64,000 bases of DNA from Malania oleifera. Its lineage: Eukaryota; Streptophyta; Magnoliopsida; Santalales; Ximeniaceae. Both the position numbers and the translations under genes were made by a program. Under the pieces are notes generated by a model. That model did no database searches. It was not told the origin of the DNA and saw nothing but the letters and a program-made list of their open reading frames with translations. The stretch spans positions 3,658,001-3,722,000 of the forward strand of contig NC_080421.1 of assembly GCF_029873635.1 (NCBI RefSeq), written 5' to 3'. Positions 12,224 to 22,964 of the stretch are shown here, one piece after another (position 1 is the stretch's first letter; each line of letters begins with the position of its first letter).

Positions 12224-12390
12224 TGTTGAAAATTTCACTTGTGAGCTTGTCCGATATTGGAAAATTAGAGTGGATGATGAGTGCTTATATATATGGGTAG
12301 GTCCAAGACCCAATAGGCTTAAGATTTTAAGTTAAATTGGTGTTCACTCATGTGTATCAACACCACCCATGGGCTCTTTCGATTCTAACA
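12224..12390 (+). repeat. TRIM left terminal repeat
   Basis: This 167-bp repeat is about 83% identical to 12716-12882. It ends CA two bases before the primer-binding site. Confidence 0.9.
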
Positions 12391-12715
12391 AGTGGTATTA
12401 GAGCCAACGGTTCGTAACTCTGGGTAAGCGACATTGTAAAGTCGAGACGTGAAACTAATTCTCCTGACGTGCTAACAGTTGGAGGACCAAGTGTGTGACC
12501 AAGGTCAATAAGAATCATCTAGGCTGGGAATGGATTTGAATAGGATCAAAACGTGGGAGTTAGGATTGGTTCGGAGGCACGTGGAATGTAATTCGAGTCA
12601 CGTAAGGCGCCAGTGATAAGGCCCACTTGAGCAACTATTGGGAAATTGGGCTTACTCCCATAAGAGAGATGGTTTCCATTTAAGGGGGAGCAATTGGAAC
12701 TCATAAGAGGTAAAT

Positions 12716-12882
12716 TGTTGAGAATTCCACTTGTGAGCTTGCCCCACATTGAAAAATTAAAGTAGATGATGGATGCTTATATACATGGATAAATCTAAGA
12801 ACCAAAAGGCTTAAGCTTTTGGGTCAAATTGGTGTTTACTAATGTGTATCAAGTCCACCCATGGGCTCCTCCGATCATAACA
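12716..12882 (+). repeat. TRIM right terminal repeat
   Basis: This is the partner of 12224-12390. It is the same length and is followed directly by the aaata target duplication. Confidence 0.9.
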
Positions 12883-14655
12883 AAATATATCTATGGATCC
12901 ATAAGAAATGTATTGAATCGATACAAATTAACTCAATATTCATTAATATCAAACATGTAAAGTGGTAGATCCATTTTCAATTTATTTAAAATTTATGAAA
13001 TAGACGTGAAAGAGGAGGTCTTCTATATAATTTCCCTCAACAATATTAACAAAAAAAAAAAAAAAAAAACCCTATAAGGAAATCTAACGTCATTTTTTAG
13101 TTATCAAGATCTTGATAGAATGTTATTAAAATAAAATTCGAAAGTTAATATGCATCCTTACCCATTTAGTTGTTCTTATTATCTCTCCTATTCAAAATTC
13201 CGCACCTTACTCATTTCATCTCTAAGCTCAAAGACGATATTTTAAAAGCTACTATTTAATTTTTCTTCCTATCTTTATATTCGTTAATACATACTTGCAT
13301 ATGCATATTTCTTCTCAAGCAAACTGGGGTCCCCATTACCTCAACAGCCATCGCAGGCTAACTGCCAGGTATGGCCATTTAATAGAAAACAGAAAATGCA
13401 AACAAGCCATTGAACATTAACTTCCCAACTCACTCACCCATACTTACACATTAAACACACCTCCTTTTTTTTCTTTTTCTTTTTTTTTTTTCATTTTCTC
13501 CCTTTTCGATTACAAATTCCGAATCGATATATATCAGGAAAATTTTGACCCTATAAAGTCCGTTCACAATTTAATTATGCAAGGTATTTTTTATAGGATA
13601 AAATCGCGAGACTAGTGGATCTAAGTGAACAATATCTCGTCGGAGTTGAATCGAAATTTACATTTGGTATCAATATCAAAACTCTTACCTTTGGTTTTAG
13701 AATCACTCCAACTCTATGTTTAGAAAGGCTTTGAATTCGGATTTGTATTGGATTTGAATAAGATACAATGTGAAATTGCATTAACATTTATCTCAATCCA
13801 TCTAAATCCAAATCTAAGATTCAAAATCTATGCTTCCAAATGTAGCATAAAAATATTATTATATGGGTGGATCCTATATAAATATTTAGACCACTTTAAT
13901 GCATGAGAGCATTAGAGATCAAGAAGGAGAGTATGTCACAATTTCACATTAAATGTATATTATAAAGATCTTGATCTTATAAGATTAGTTCACATTCTAA
14001 TTATGTGAGATTCTTTTTACAAAATATTGTAAGATCACTTAAATCTGTGGGTCAATTAAGATTAAATCTCATTAAAATTGCACCAAAAGTATTGCATTAA
14101 GCCAAACGAATTGTGAAATCCCTTGTCCATGCCAATAAAATCCATGCCTCTATTGTGGAAAAAATATTAGATCCTAGGTAATAAAAATACACCAAATGGT
14201 AAACCGTAATAGTAAGTTGGCCTTAGGGGAGACCTAATATTTTCACTGTTGTGACTCTGACGTGGCAGGCCGGCCAATAGTCTAACCCCACGTCAGCAGA
14301 AGTTCCCAAATGTGCCCCCTGCCCTGTTACAGAACAGAGGAAGAAATCACAAGGCCAGCAAAGCAAAAAACAGGGGAATCCCACTTTTTGTGTTGGAGGA
14401 GGAGACTTCCTCTGTACCAAGTGGGCAGACCAATGATACTGTACGGCTGTGGGGGCAGACAGATTATTACTGGGTGGACCAAAGCAAAGAGGAATCTCCC
14501 TGTCAACGCTTTCCCTTTCTCACATACCCTGTTTTTCTCATAGAAAATTTTAAAAAAGAAAAAGATTGTTCCCACCAGAGAACCATCTCATCGGCCACTG
14601 TGGAGTTCCTACTTTCAGGATTCTGAGCTTTTCACTTTAGCCTTCCAGGAAATGG

Positions 14656-14925
14656 GCCTGTGGCCCATTGGGCCAGCCCAATTAGTGCCCCATTTCAATT
14701 CTTAGTGGGGGGGAATTAATTTCTCTTGACCCATAGGTCAGAAAAGGTATGATTGATTGCTTAAATGGCTAAAGGCTGGATTCTATTGAAGTTCAATTCT
14801 AGTTTAAAAGTGGGGATGCTTGGGATGAAGAGGCGTGGACCCCAATTCATTAATTCCTTTTTCAGTGGCCCATTGGGCCGGCCCAATTAGTACCCCCACT
14901 TCAATTGCCAGGTGCGAGGGGCTCT
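14656..14925. repeat. Diverged duplication carrying TGGGCC/GGCCCA motifs
   Basis: Two similar stretches of about 55 bp, at 14660-14715 and 14867-14923, both contain GTGGCCCATTGGGCC followed by (A/G)GCCCAATTAGT and then a C-rich, CTTCAATT-like segment. TGGGCC/GGCCCA cores are known as site II elements in plant promoters, but no gene start is nearby. Confidence 0.6.
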
Positions 14926-15430
14926 TATTTTTCTCACTCACCCATTTTCCCTAAAAGTCACAATGGCATGATTTCATTTTTTATTGACCTTTATAAATGG
15001 CCGTAAAGAATGGTTTAATTCAATTAGCTTTGTTTTAATATGTTATTTATTTTATAATTGAGATATAAAATATAAATAAAAAATAAACCTATATGTTCGT
15101 TCATGTGTGCCATGGTAAAAACAATTTCATACTCTTACTCTTGTTGTTCATATTAGGGTTGGGCATGGTTCAACCGACCAAACGATATCCCGAACTAAGT
15201 CAAAATTTTAGTTTACTAGAGAATGCAGATCAAAATTGTATCTTTTTAATGGTTAACTAAAGTTTGATTAATCAATTTTTTAACAATTAACAAAATTGGG
15301 ATGTTGAGTCTAATTTAAATATATATATATATTTTATATATTAATCAAAGTGTACTTTTTTTAAAAGTAAATTATTAAAACTATATATAATATCACGCCT
15401 AATATTTATTTTTACATATTAATAAAATGT

Positions 15431-15752
15431 AAGGTCAAAAAAGGCACTCGACTCCCTTGAACTTGAGCAAAAGGACGAGAACCTCCCTAAAATTTATTAA
15501 AAAGACACAAATTTGCTCTCAAAATACTTATCTTTTTTGCAAAATACAAATGAATATTTTTTTTCTTTTTGATAAATCTTTTATGAGAGGTCTCTGAAAT
15601 TTTTGAAACCTGAGTGTCATTTTTTCAAAATACTAAGGGAGGTTTTGTCTTTTTGGAAAATTTCTGAGGAGAGGTCTCGGAAAATTTTGAAATCTCGTAA
15701 GAGTTCAGCCATATTTTGCCAAATCTCAAGAGAAGTCAAATATCTTTTGCCC
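15431..15752. mobile_element. MITE-like element with imperfect terminal inverted repeats
   Basis: The left end (AAGGTCAAAAAAGGCACTCG, then CCCTTGAACTTGAGCAAAAGG) is an imperfect inverted copy of the right end, which on the other strand reads AGGGCAAAAGATATTTGACT and then CTTGAGATTTGGCAAAA. The body has no coding potential and contains repeated '(a/g)gaggtctc(t/g)gaaa' phrases. A related segment is at about 50299-50580. The target duplication is unclear. Confidence 0.55.
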
Positions 15753-16744
15753 TAATATTTAAGATCGGTTCGATTAATCATCATTGTTAGATAAATCAAA
15801 TCAAATCAAAAGTAAAAAAAAAATTCTAAATTTAAACCTAAACCCAAAAAATGAGCAATGGATTTTTCAATTGGGTTGAACTGGTCTTTGCAACTTGGTT
15901 CCTCTCACACTAGCATGAAAACTTAGGACCACCGAGAATTTTGTGGGGAAGAGGGAATAGGGAGTGGGCACAATTGTTGGATTGAAAATTTTAAAAAGAG
16001 TTGCCCAAATGACAGTGGCTTTCTGAAATGGGGTTGTCAGCTTCCTTGAAACGCAAAGATTTTTAGCTGACAATATGGCAACTACCCACTTTAAAAGTGA
16101 TGGGGCTGATTTCAAAAGAGGTAGGTAAAGTGTATAGCCCCCTTCAAACCAAAAGCCAGTGCCAGTCCATTTGTCCATCTGCACACATTCAATGCTGCCA
16201 TTGGGAAGGAGTGGGTAAGTGATGATTCCGAAGGCTTTCTTGGCTTCTTCCCCACCCTCAGGCCTCAGTGGCTGGCTTTGTGTGTTAGGGCAGAACAGAA
16301 CAGAACAGAACAGGGGAGTGAATGCATGCGTGGTCTACCTTGTGATCCCATCCACCCCACCATCATTATTAATTGCACCTTGCAAAAGCTAACAAAAATA
16401 TAATAGTCATAAACGCAAAAGCATTCCCATTCTATGAACCTCTGTTCTTGGGATTAGATTTCCCCGCTCCTACCCCCAATTTCAAGCTCTCATTGCTTTG
16501 TTTTGAATCTCAACGAGTTTCTCAATATTTTCATGTATTTTATTTTACCTAAATTCGAATTTATATTCGGAATTCATGTTCAATTTTGTCGGGTCTAAAT
16601 TGAAGGGCTCTCCCAAAACAAAAATAAAGAGAGGATTGCTTCTTCTTTTTGTCCTTTATTATTATTATTATTGTTGGTATGTGGAAGGGGAGGGAGTGCA
16701 GATAAGAAAAGAAATAACAAGTGGGGGAAAAGCAACAAACTTGC

Positions 16745-17075
16745 AAAGAATTGGGGGGAAAGCAGAGTGCTTGGAAAGGTGGAAAGTGGGTAGGCGTCAA
16801 AATTATTGCTTATTTTCTTGCTTGTGTTAGCATTTTCATTTAATTATACATGTTGGGGGAAGATTAGATGATGGGTCTTTTTCTTTAGGAACAACCAACG
16901 GAGAATTGGGGGAAGAAAATCAGAGTGCTCGGAAAGTTGGGGGAAGAAAATCAGAGTGCTTGGAAAGTGGGTAGGCTTCAAAGTTATTGAATATAGTTTC
17001 TTGCTTATGCTTGCCATTTTAGTTTAATTGCATAACTTGGGGATAAGATAAGATGATGGGTCTTTTTCTTTTGGG
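16745..17075. repeat. Local tandem duplication, about 150-170 bp units
   Basis: 16745-16890 and 16905-17075 share a run of phrases in the same order: GAATTGGGGG, GCAGAGTGCTTGGAAAG or TCAGAGTGCTTGGAAAG, GTGGGTAGGC, TTTCTTGCTT, TTTAATT and GATGATGGGTCTTTTTCTTT. In the second unit the segment GGGGGAAGAAAATCAGAGTG is itself doubled (about 16908-16965). It lies about 600 bp beyond the stop of the RING gene. Confidence 0.75.
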
Positions 17076-17649
17076 TCATAACTCGGTTGTAGAAAAGATT
17101 TGGTTTCTTTTATTATAATGGGTATAGAAAATTAGGGGTGGGTGTGGAGTGGTGTGAATGTGAACACTCAAGGTTCATGCAGGGCCATGTGACATTGCTT
17201 TCAACTCTACCCTCTTCCTCTGTCATTGGTAATAAAATAGACTAGTGGAGAATTGGAAAAGGCCAAACAACTGGTGAAACTGAAAACGAATAATCACATC
17301 AGTCTACCCTAGATGGCATATCAAAAAAGGCAAAAAGAAAAGCAGTAACTTCATGAAAGGAAAAGCAATAAATCCAGCAAACCCAAAAGATGCTCTGTAC
17401 TGTAATTTTCTGTTCAATTGATTTGGGGTTGTTTGAAGTACAAGTACAATCTGAAAACAGAGCCCCCAGAAAGGAAACAAAAGTCTAATAACAGTGCATA
17501 AATTGAAAAAAAAAAAAAAAAAAAGTTTCCTCTTCCTGTTCCCCTGCTTCTTCTGGATTCCCATCAATTCAATCCTATCCAGCCCATTTTTATAGCTTCA
17601 TTCATTGAATCACTGCCCTTCCCCTGTTTTTTTTCCTGGAAAAATTATC

Positions 17650-18823
17650 CTAGAAAATTAGCACCTCTATGGTAGCCTTCTTTCCCGTTCTACAAACGGG
17701 GCAAGAATCGAGGAAAGCCTCGCAGGCTTTGCACGAGCAGAGATGCCTGCAGGGGAGGAACAGCACGCACGAGCTCCGAGAATTGCAGCTTTGGCAAACC
17801 ATCAACTTTCTTGTCATCTGTTTTTCCCCATTATCAATTTCCCTGTTTTCCCCTGTTCCCTCCTCTCTGTCTTCTGCTCTGTTCACATCGCAGCAAGACT
17901 CTGCGTCCTCTGCTCCATTGGCCAAGAACCCTCCGCAGGCCTTCTCCCTCAGCTCCTCCAGCGTGTTGTTAAGAGACAGAATCATGGCTTCGTTCTCCTT
18001 CGCCACCCTCTGCCACCCCTGGTTCTCCATCTCCAATCTCCTCAAGAAATCTTCCAACTCCATCGTCCTCTTGGCGGCCTGCGCTATCTCTTCCTCCTTC
18101 TGTCTCAACAGAGGCAGTGTTTTGGATTCGAATTTGCTCAACAGGATTGCTAGTTGCTGCCTCCTCTGCTCTTGCAAGGCCAATCTCAATCTCCCGTTCT
18201 GTTGGATTGATCAAACAAGAAGAAATCAATGGCCAAATCAATGATATAAGATATGGGTATTACATAAAACAGTTGAAAAATCAATAAACGATAGCATTGA
18301 TCAACAAGAAGAAAACCCCTTTATCCAAAGATCATTTTAATCAAGAAAGTATAATGTTAGAAAACCAATGGAACAATAACTTTGATCAAGTAAGAAGAAT
18401 ACCCATTTGAATATTCAAATCAAATAAAAAAAATGCTAAGATGTGTAGTAAAAAAAAAATATGGAGAATGATTTAAACGCTTTGTTAGATAGAAAAAGAT
18501 TGCTCTCTGACCTGCAAGCTGATAAATTGATCGATCTCCTGCCTCTGTTTTTCAGCCTGGGCTTCAAAGCTCCAAGAAAGCGCCATGGAATGATGATTGG
18601 GAGTGGAGAAATTGGGCTTTGAAGTGGAGAAGAGAAGACTGTTGTCAAAAAACAGAGGTTGGTTTTTCTGCTGCTGCTGCTGCATTTGGTGTTGGTATTT
18701 CTGTTGAAGATTGAAACAAAACTCATTGAACCCACACCCATTAACGTCCATCCAATCCTGTGAGCCGCCCAAAGGAAACCCTAACCCTAGATTATCAGAC
18801 TGAAACTGCGCTTGAATAGCCAT
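17650..18823 (-). CDS. BOI/BRG-type RING E3 ubiquitin ligase, two exons
   Basis: Exon 1 is 18823-18512 (104 codons) and exon 2 is 18198-17650 (182 codons plus stop). The GT-AG intron of 313 bp is phase 0, giving 286 residues. The N-terminal half is Gln-rich (a run of Q around residues 46-52) and includes SWSFEAQAEKQRQEIDQFIS, typical of the BOI (Botrytis susceptible1 interactor) group. A helical, probably coiled-coil part spans roughly residues 110-190. The C-terminal RING has the C3HC4 pattern C239-x2-C242-x11-C254-x-H256-x3-C260-x2-C263-x6-C270-x2-C273, and the protein ends shortly after in IEVLIF. Known relatives are E3 ligases acting in stress, gibberellin and cell-death control. The substrate here is unknown. 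The ATG at 18823 is chosen because MAIQAQF fits the family; the frame upstream runs through a TA microsatellite in the 5' UTR. Confidence 0.93.
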
Positions 18824-18834
18824 ATCTCTATATG

Positions 18835-18837
<3 letters not shown>

Positions 18838-18872
<35 letters not shown>
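18838..18872. repeat. (TA)n microsatellite in the RING gene 5' UTR
   Basis: About 17 TA units begin some 15 bp upstream of the start codon, inside the expected 5' UTR. Length variation here could affect leader structure, but this is inference. Confidence 0.85.
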
Positions 18873-18877
<5 letters not shown>

Positions 18878-19155
18878 AAACCAGTTCAGCAACCACCGCC
18901 AAGCCGCCAACACAAACAAAACCCAAGACAAAAACCCGAAACAAACAACCCTCCCTTTTCTTTCTCAAATCTCCAAACCAAACCACTCCAAACCAAAATG
19001 GGTTGTTCTTGTTGAATCAGAAAAGCTGCATGACCCCCTTCTTCTCCTCCTCTCTCTCTCTGTTTCTCTCTTGCTCTGTGATATGCTGAGTATTGGGTCC
19101 GCTGCGATTGGGAGGAACATATAGAAACAGAAGTGGGGGAGGGGGAGAGGGCGTG

Positions 19156-19163
19156 TTTATATA
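19156..19163 (-). promoter_or_regulatory. Probable TATA box of the RING gene
   Basis: On the minus strand the sequence reads CCATATATAAACACGCCC. The TATATAAA core lies about 333 bp upstream of the start codon, which predicts a leader of about 300 nt containing GA-rich stretches and the TA microsatellite. Confidence 0.6.
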
Positions 19164-19273
19164 TGGAAGTTCGTGGGACTTAATTATGGATAATTTGATT
19201 GAATTAAAGAAACTGAAAAGGAGAGAGAGAGAGATAGTGAGGCGGGGGGAGAGAGAATCCTAAGCTACGCTGG

Positions 19274-19275
<2 letters not shown>

Positions 19276-19304
<29 letters not shown>
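19276..19304. repeat. (CT)n microsatellite upstream of the RING gene
   Basis: About 14 CT units lie roughly 115 bp beyond the putative TATA box. On the gene's strand this is a GA repeat, a class known in plant promoters. Confidence 0.9.
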
Positions 19305-19307
<3 letters not shown>

Positions 19308-19649
19308 TTTATTTGTCATGATGCAATAAAGAGGGATGTATGGGACGCGATAAGCAGCGACGTACACATGCAGATTTTGTGACTAAACTTTCGGGTCAGA
19401 GATAACAGAGGCGTTTGTTGAATGAGAAATTCAATTCAATTCTCAAATCCGAAGTGGGTGAGCCTGTGATATGGTCAATTTTCCTTTCCTTCTTTTATTT
19501 TTTTCCTTTTCTTGAAACAGAGTAAAGAATGCGTGATGATTCTGTGATTTCTGTCAGTTTGGTCATTTGGAAAGACTGACCAACAGGTTTCCTTTCCCAT
19601 TTCTCGTAATTATTAATGAATTTTACCCCCCACTTCTTCCTCTGTATAC

Positions 19650-19965
19650 CCATTGAAAAAAAGAATCTGAATTCCCCTGTTTTTGCCACTAATTTCCTTT
19701 TTCTTTTCTCTTTTCCCGCTTGCCAAACTCACTGATTAACCCACTTTTCCCCTCCATTAAAAAAAAAAATCCGAATTCCCACTCTCTTGTCACTGATTCC
19801 TTTTTTTTTTTTTTTTTTGCCCCCTAAGCTAAACTCAATAACTTGGCCACTTTTTGTCTTTTTTCCTCTGTTCACCACATAAAAAAGAATCTAAATTCCC
19901 ATGTTTGTCACTAATTTTCCCTGTTCTCCACTTTTTTCTTTTCTTTTCTTATCCCATAGGCCAAA
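19650..19965. repeat. Degenerate tandem repeat, three units of about 105-125 bp
   Basis: Three successive units each contain an A-run, then AATC(T/C)(G/A)AATTCCC, then (T/G)(C/T)CACT(A/G)AT, then a T/C-rich stretch and CCAAAC(A/T)CA- or CTAAACTCA-like text (starting near 19655, 19757 and 19880). It is pyrimidine-rich and non-coding. Confidence 0.65.
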
Positions 19966-22951
19966 CACACTGATGCAGACACCCTTTTTGATTTTTGATT
20001 AAAATAGACAGCACTTCACCTTAAGGACATAATTATAGTCCTCCTTTTACTGCAGAGGTGCTCTGTTTTGGTCATGACAGAGCCTACTCTCTGTCCACAA
20101 TTGCTTGATATTTTTGGTGAACCACAAATTTCCCAAAACAACAGTGATAAATGTAGCCAAAATAATGAGTAAGAATATATTTGCACCAAAACAAATCTTA
20201 TGAAGTTGCCATTTTCATAATTTCATTATTAATAATTTGACATTCATAAGCAACACAATCTCCAAGTCAAAGCTTGCAAAAGAAAAAAAAAATTGTATTT
20301 TCCTTTCCCCCAATTCCAATTATCATATTTATTTTCCTTTTATTTCATTGCCATATACTCTTCCTTCTGTCATATTTGATTTGCGTAATGTAATAAAAAA
20401 AATAGTACAAAATATGTAAGATTAAGTAACAAATTTATTCTTACATAGCAAACAAATAATTAATGCATATCATATTTACACAATTTGAAGTCTAATCTAC
20501 TGAAAAACTAGGAAAAAAATTATTGTCCTTTCTAATTTTAAACTTCGAAAAATCTTTTTACCGTAATTATGACAAAAGAAATCGTGAGTGTGTACACATA
20601 TTCCAAAATTTATTTATTTATTTTTTTTAGAGGGGATGATGCGGAATATCAAGTTACTAATTTACCTATTAAGAGGAAATCTTATTTTAATGTTAAGCTT
20701 ATAGACTAAGGATAGAATTTTAAAAATAATAAAGAAATAATGAAAAATAAATAAAAATAAAAAAAGCTCCCTTTTCTCTTAAGTAGTAATAGAGATGTAG
20801 CAATTACAACTTAGTAATAAAGGTGTTATTGTTAATTTATTTATTATTCTTCGTAGATGCTAGTTCTAAACATGCAGCACATGAGTAACACATGAATACG
20901 ACTTTGCCTTGCTACGGTTTTGGAGTATAAATTTTTTTTAAAGTTCGTATCAATCAAACTGCGAGTTTTTTCTTTCTGTTTATGTCCTATTATTCTATCA
21001 AATTGCATAAAACATAGGCAATTTTAGAGAACATAAAAATTTAGAGTGAAATACCTACTTATAGGTTTCCTTTCTAGACAATAAGGATGACTTCGAGATA
21101 AGAAAAATTCTAGGCCCTTTTTCTCCTAGCTAGTGCGATAGAAATACTCATCTAGGATCTGACTTTTTTTCTCTGTCCTTAATTTTGGATAATTTACTAG
21201 TCTTCCTAGTACAATTAACAAATGTGAGTCTTTGCTCCCGATCCCATTTCATATTTTCCAACATGAGCAACTCTTTACTCAAACTTTTGTTCCCTTAAAA
21301 CCTTTTTTTCTTTGTGATTTATTTTAGTGTCCACCCCAAGGGAGGAAAAAATGGTGATACCCTTAAAAGTACAGCACACTAAGATGCTAAATCTAAGTAT
21401 AGTGGAAGAAAAAACCTAAATGAACCAAGTGCTATTTTATGATTGAAATTTTAATCTTTTAATTGTCTTTATATCATGTATTATCAATGACTCGATAACC
21501 TTATGTTTCAACAAATAAAGTTATATACTCGACATGTCATAATATAAAGTTCATTAAGATTCTCAATTATGAGAAAATACAAAAGTTCTAACAATTATCA
21601 AGACCACGCCCTACAACTCTATAAGGAAAAAAACCCTAAAACATAAAACCTAAAAAAAATACCAATGAAGGGTTTTTTCATATTTTCTATATGAAAACAT
21701 CCCATCATTATTGATTCTAATCGTAGAATAAATTTTTAACAACTAGGAACAATTTCATATGATAGATAGGCTCCTAGAAAAAGCCTATCTTAATTGAAGC
21801 CTAAGTCTTCCTCCTTATGAAAAATTGGCTACCCAACCCTATAATTTCTTTTATCAATAAAGAAAATGTGCTTGTAATAACAATTGAATTACTTTTCATA
21901 TTTTCTTAGAAGAAAAATTCATAAAAATTTGAACCTATAAAAAAATTTTAAAACTAAATAATATTTTAGGAAATTTCGACGATAAAAATCAATTAATCCA
22001 TATTTTAATAGTAATTGCTTTTTAACCATTGAATTGCATGTCAGCCGTTTATTTGTTCTTACTAATTCTTTCTTTCTGTTCCCTTTCCTCAAAAGGCTAA
22101 CTTTTAAAAAAGAGCCTAATAATGCACATGTTATAGTCCTCGCGATGTTAAAAAAAATTACACTGAAGAATTATGTTTTAGCTTTTTTGTGAAATAAAAA
22201 TATATATAAAACCAAAATAAAACATAGAAGCAAACTAGATAAAAGCTTTTTCAAATATAGGAATAGGGAACTCAAGTTTGAAGCCATAAATTTAAGCTCG
22301 AGTCGAGGTTAATAAATTTTTTATATGAAAACAACATAAGAAAGAAAAATTGATCCCCAGTAAGAGGGGGACAATCAAAGGCAGGCTTGTGGCTTGATCA
22401 CGGAGTGAAGAGCTGAGCGACGGTAACTAAAACTACCCCAAGGCCGCTAACCACCATGACCAATTCATCATAATCGAACAAAATTGCCCCCGCCACCCAA
22501 CCTATTATCCATAACCACTGAATCCTAAAAAATAAAATGTAATGCTTCGAACCTGCCAAGTTGGGCTCCGGCATCGGTATCACCACCCATGCTAGAAGGT
22601 CCTGACCTATCTCCTCCAGCATTCATGTCACTGCTTCCCGGGTCCATCCTAAAAAACAAGAACACACTTAAGAACCTTATCTCCTACACAGACCTAATCC
22701 ATTTTATTCTACTCAAATCCTATGTTTATAATTAACTATCCTCCCCAATCTTAACTCAAAATCCAGTTCTGCCACCTAGACATACGACCCAACGATAGTT
22801 TACTATGATTTTCCTGAAATCGTCACCCCAGGAAAAACACAAAAACCACCACGAGAATCTTGTACCTAGAGACAGAACAAATCTCAAATTCTTCCCTATA
22901 CTCTAGTATTGCTTCCGCTGTACTCTAAAGTCTACAGAACCTAGCAACCTA

Positions 22952-22964
22952 GGCTCTGATACCA
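22952..22964 (-). other. Primer-binding site (initiator-Met tRNA)
   Basis: The minus strand reads TGGTATCAGAGCC three bases after the LTR end. It fixes the LTR boundary and the element's orientation. Confidence 0.85.

Larger units (their letters stand above)
12224..12882 (+). mobile_element. TRIM (terminal-repeat retrotransposon in miniature), structurally complete
   Basis: A 659-bp element with no coding capacity. It has two direct terminal repeats of equal length (167 bp: 12224-12390 and 12716-12882), each starting TGTTGA and ending AACA. Two bases after the left repeat is a primer site, TGGTATTAGAGCC (12393-12405), close to the initiator-Met tRNA complement. A purine stretch AAGGGGGAG lies at about 12682-12690. 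The same five bases, aaata, flank both ends (12219-12223 and 12883-12887). By my hand alignment the two repeats differ at about 29 of 167 positions, so the insertion is old. Confidence 0.92.
12883..17649. other. Intergenic region between TRIM and RING gene, no gene seen
   Basis: This is mostly AT-rich and non-coding. Around 13670-13860 the text resembles degraded MITE sequence. Around 14259-14300 there are ACGT-core motifs (tgacgtggca, cccacgtcagc) of the kind bound by bZIP factors, but no transcript can be tied to them. A TGGGCC-rich duplication, a MITE and a tandem duplication are listed separately. The open frames between 14223 and 14626 overlap in both directions and show no recognisable domain. 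Confidence 0.5.
18824..22377. other. RING gene promoter and AT-rich intergenic region
   Basis: 18824-19320 holds the expected leader and core promoter with GA/CT-rich tracts. A degenerate tandem repeat follows at 19650-19965. From about 20000 to 22377 the DNA is AT-rich with only short, unsupported open frames. I see no gene. Confidence 0.55.

Noticed and set aside
14223-14626. Several overlapping open frames on both strands
   Set aside because: Mutually overlapping frames with no domain or splice support, explained by locally higher GC content.
17669-18244. 191- and 136-codon plus-strand frames
   Set aside because: Antisense shadows of the RING gene coding exon.
22398-22622. 74-codon minus-strand frame as a host membrane protein
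   Set aside because: It lies just downstream of an LTR and primer site and is better explained as retroelement leader or internal remnant.
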